Shown here: piece by piece, positions 63,515 to 64,000 of the stretch
Numbering within the stretch: the stretch's first letter is position 1
How the letters are laid out: each line of letters starts with the position of its first letter
Origin: JAUXFK01 sp034189035
GTDB lineage: Bacteria; Desulfobacterota; UBA8473
NCBI GenBank assembly: GCA_034189035.1
Contig: JAXHVA010000003.1
Location: 1 to 64,000, forward strand
Reading direction: 5' to 3'
Length of the DNA stretch: 64,000 bases
Translations under genes and position numbers: made by a program
The notes under the pieces: generated by a model
Told to the model about the DNA's origin: nothing
What the model saw: only the letters and a program-made list of their open reading frames with translations
Databases searched by the model: none

Positions 63515-64000
63515 TCAGGGAAACAGCGGTAGATTCTTAATGCCTGCGTCCTCAGGGAATCCATACATGATATTCATATCTTGAATTGCTTGCCCTGAAG
63601 CGCCCTTAACCAGATTGTCTATTGTAGATATTACGACTATCCTGTTCGTCCGTGGATCGAATCGGACTCCTATATCACAGAAATTGCTCCCTTTAACAAA
63701 AGAGATATTGGGCAGGCTGTCTTCAGAGTGTATCCTTACAAATCTCTCTTTGCTATAGAAATCGGTGTAGATCCCTGTTAATTCAGGCATTGAAATATCT
63801 TTTATAGCGTTTGAGTATATAGTTGTCAGTATGCCTCTATCTATAGGGATTAAATGTGGAGTAAAAGAGATGATGACATCTTTATGGGCAAGCAGGCTTA
63901 ACTCTTGTTCTATTTCAGGTGTATGCCTGTGTTCTCCTATCTTATAAGCCTTAAGTCCTTCATTTACTTCACAGAACAGATATTCCATTGCCACTGTCCG
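63515..64000 (-). CDS. argC: N-acetyl-gamma-glutamyl-phosphate reductase, partial
   Basis: Read from the minus strand, the C-terminal part of ArgC is present. It shows LFCEVNEGLKAYKIGEHRHTPEIEQELS, IISFTPHLIPIDRGILTTIYS, GSNFCDIGVRFDPRTNRIVVISTIDNLVKGASGQAIQDMNIMYG and a short tail. The frame is open to the window edge, where the upstream codons (RT before VAMEY) continue, so the N-terminal NADP domain and the catalytic Cys lie outside. It catalyses the third step of arginine synthesis. Confidence 0.92.
   Translation of the reverse strand, partial: RTVAMEYLFCEVNEGLKAYKIGEHRHTPEIEQELSLLAHKDVIISFTPHLIPIDRGILTTIYSNAIKDISMPELTGIYTDFYSKERFVRIHSEDSLPNISFVKGSNFCDIGVRFDPRTNRIVVISTIDNLVKGASGQAIQDMNIMYGFPEDAGIKNLPLFP

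Overview
The window looks like a chromosomal scaffold piece from an anaerobic Gram-negative bacterium of the Desulfobacterota (deltaproteobacterial) type. Evidence: outer-membrane genes (lolA, rfaE1, beta-barrel proteins ending in Phe), the order carD / PIN-TRAM / ispD / ispF and ftsK / lolA / rfaE1 / DUF4416 / yicC / remA / gmk seen in that group, a heterodisulfide-reductase/Flox electron-bifurcation operon whose HdrA needs selenocysteine, and no oxygen-dependent respiratory genes. This is a placement from gene content only. A 100-N run at 38196-38295 shows the sequence is scaffolded.

Layout. (1) 1-1.6 kb: remnant of an IS481-type transposase and AT-rich DNA. (2) 1.6-14.3 kb: one long plus-strand cluster of a dedicated type II fatty-acid/polyketide machinery: KAS III, KAS II, ACP, two phytoene-desaturase-like flavoproteins, a B12-binding radical SAM protein (frameshifted here), FabG-, FabZ- and FabI-like enzymes, an SRPBCC protein, a condensation-type acyltransferase and a DUF362 protein. 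The combination resembles clusters proposed for ladderane-type or other unusual lipids; the product is unknown. (3) 14.3-22 kb: yajD-like HNH protein, a P1 peptidase, then birA and bioB-bioA-bioF-bioD, with a perfect BirA operator over the bioB promoter. (4) 22-31 kb: a radical SAM protein, then hdrC-hdrB-hdrA-floxD-floxC-floxB-floxA; hdrA carries an in-frame UGA at the usual Cys position with a SECIS-like hairpin just downstream. (5) 31-37 kb: two acyl-CoA synthetase (ADP-forming) alpha-type proteins, an amidohydrolase-like protein and an acyl-CoA dehydrogenase.

(6) 37.7-50.4 kb: the most unusual part, a tandem array of small secreted monoheme c-type cytochromes (six intact, two decayed) alternating with seven paralogous outer-membrane beta-barrel proteins (DUF3373-like). 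The repeated cytochrome-plus-barrel unit suggests a diversifying cell-envelope electron-transfer or transport system. (7) 50.8-64 kb: housekeeping genes: carD, PIN/TRAM, ispD, ispF, plsC, uppP, ftsK, lolA, rfaE1, DUF4416, yicC, remA, gmk, an IS200-type transposase and a partial argC.

Throughout regions 2-5 and 7, non-coding palindromic elements of about 90-275 bp recur in intergenic spaces, several inside operons (bioA/bioF, hdrB/hdrA, floxC/floxB). They share a core related to GTGAGCGTTAAGAAAGAACAG and its inverse, and look like a MITE family with two end types.
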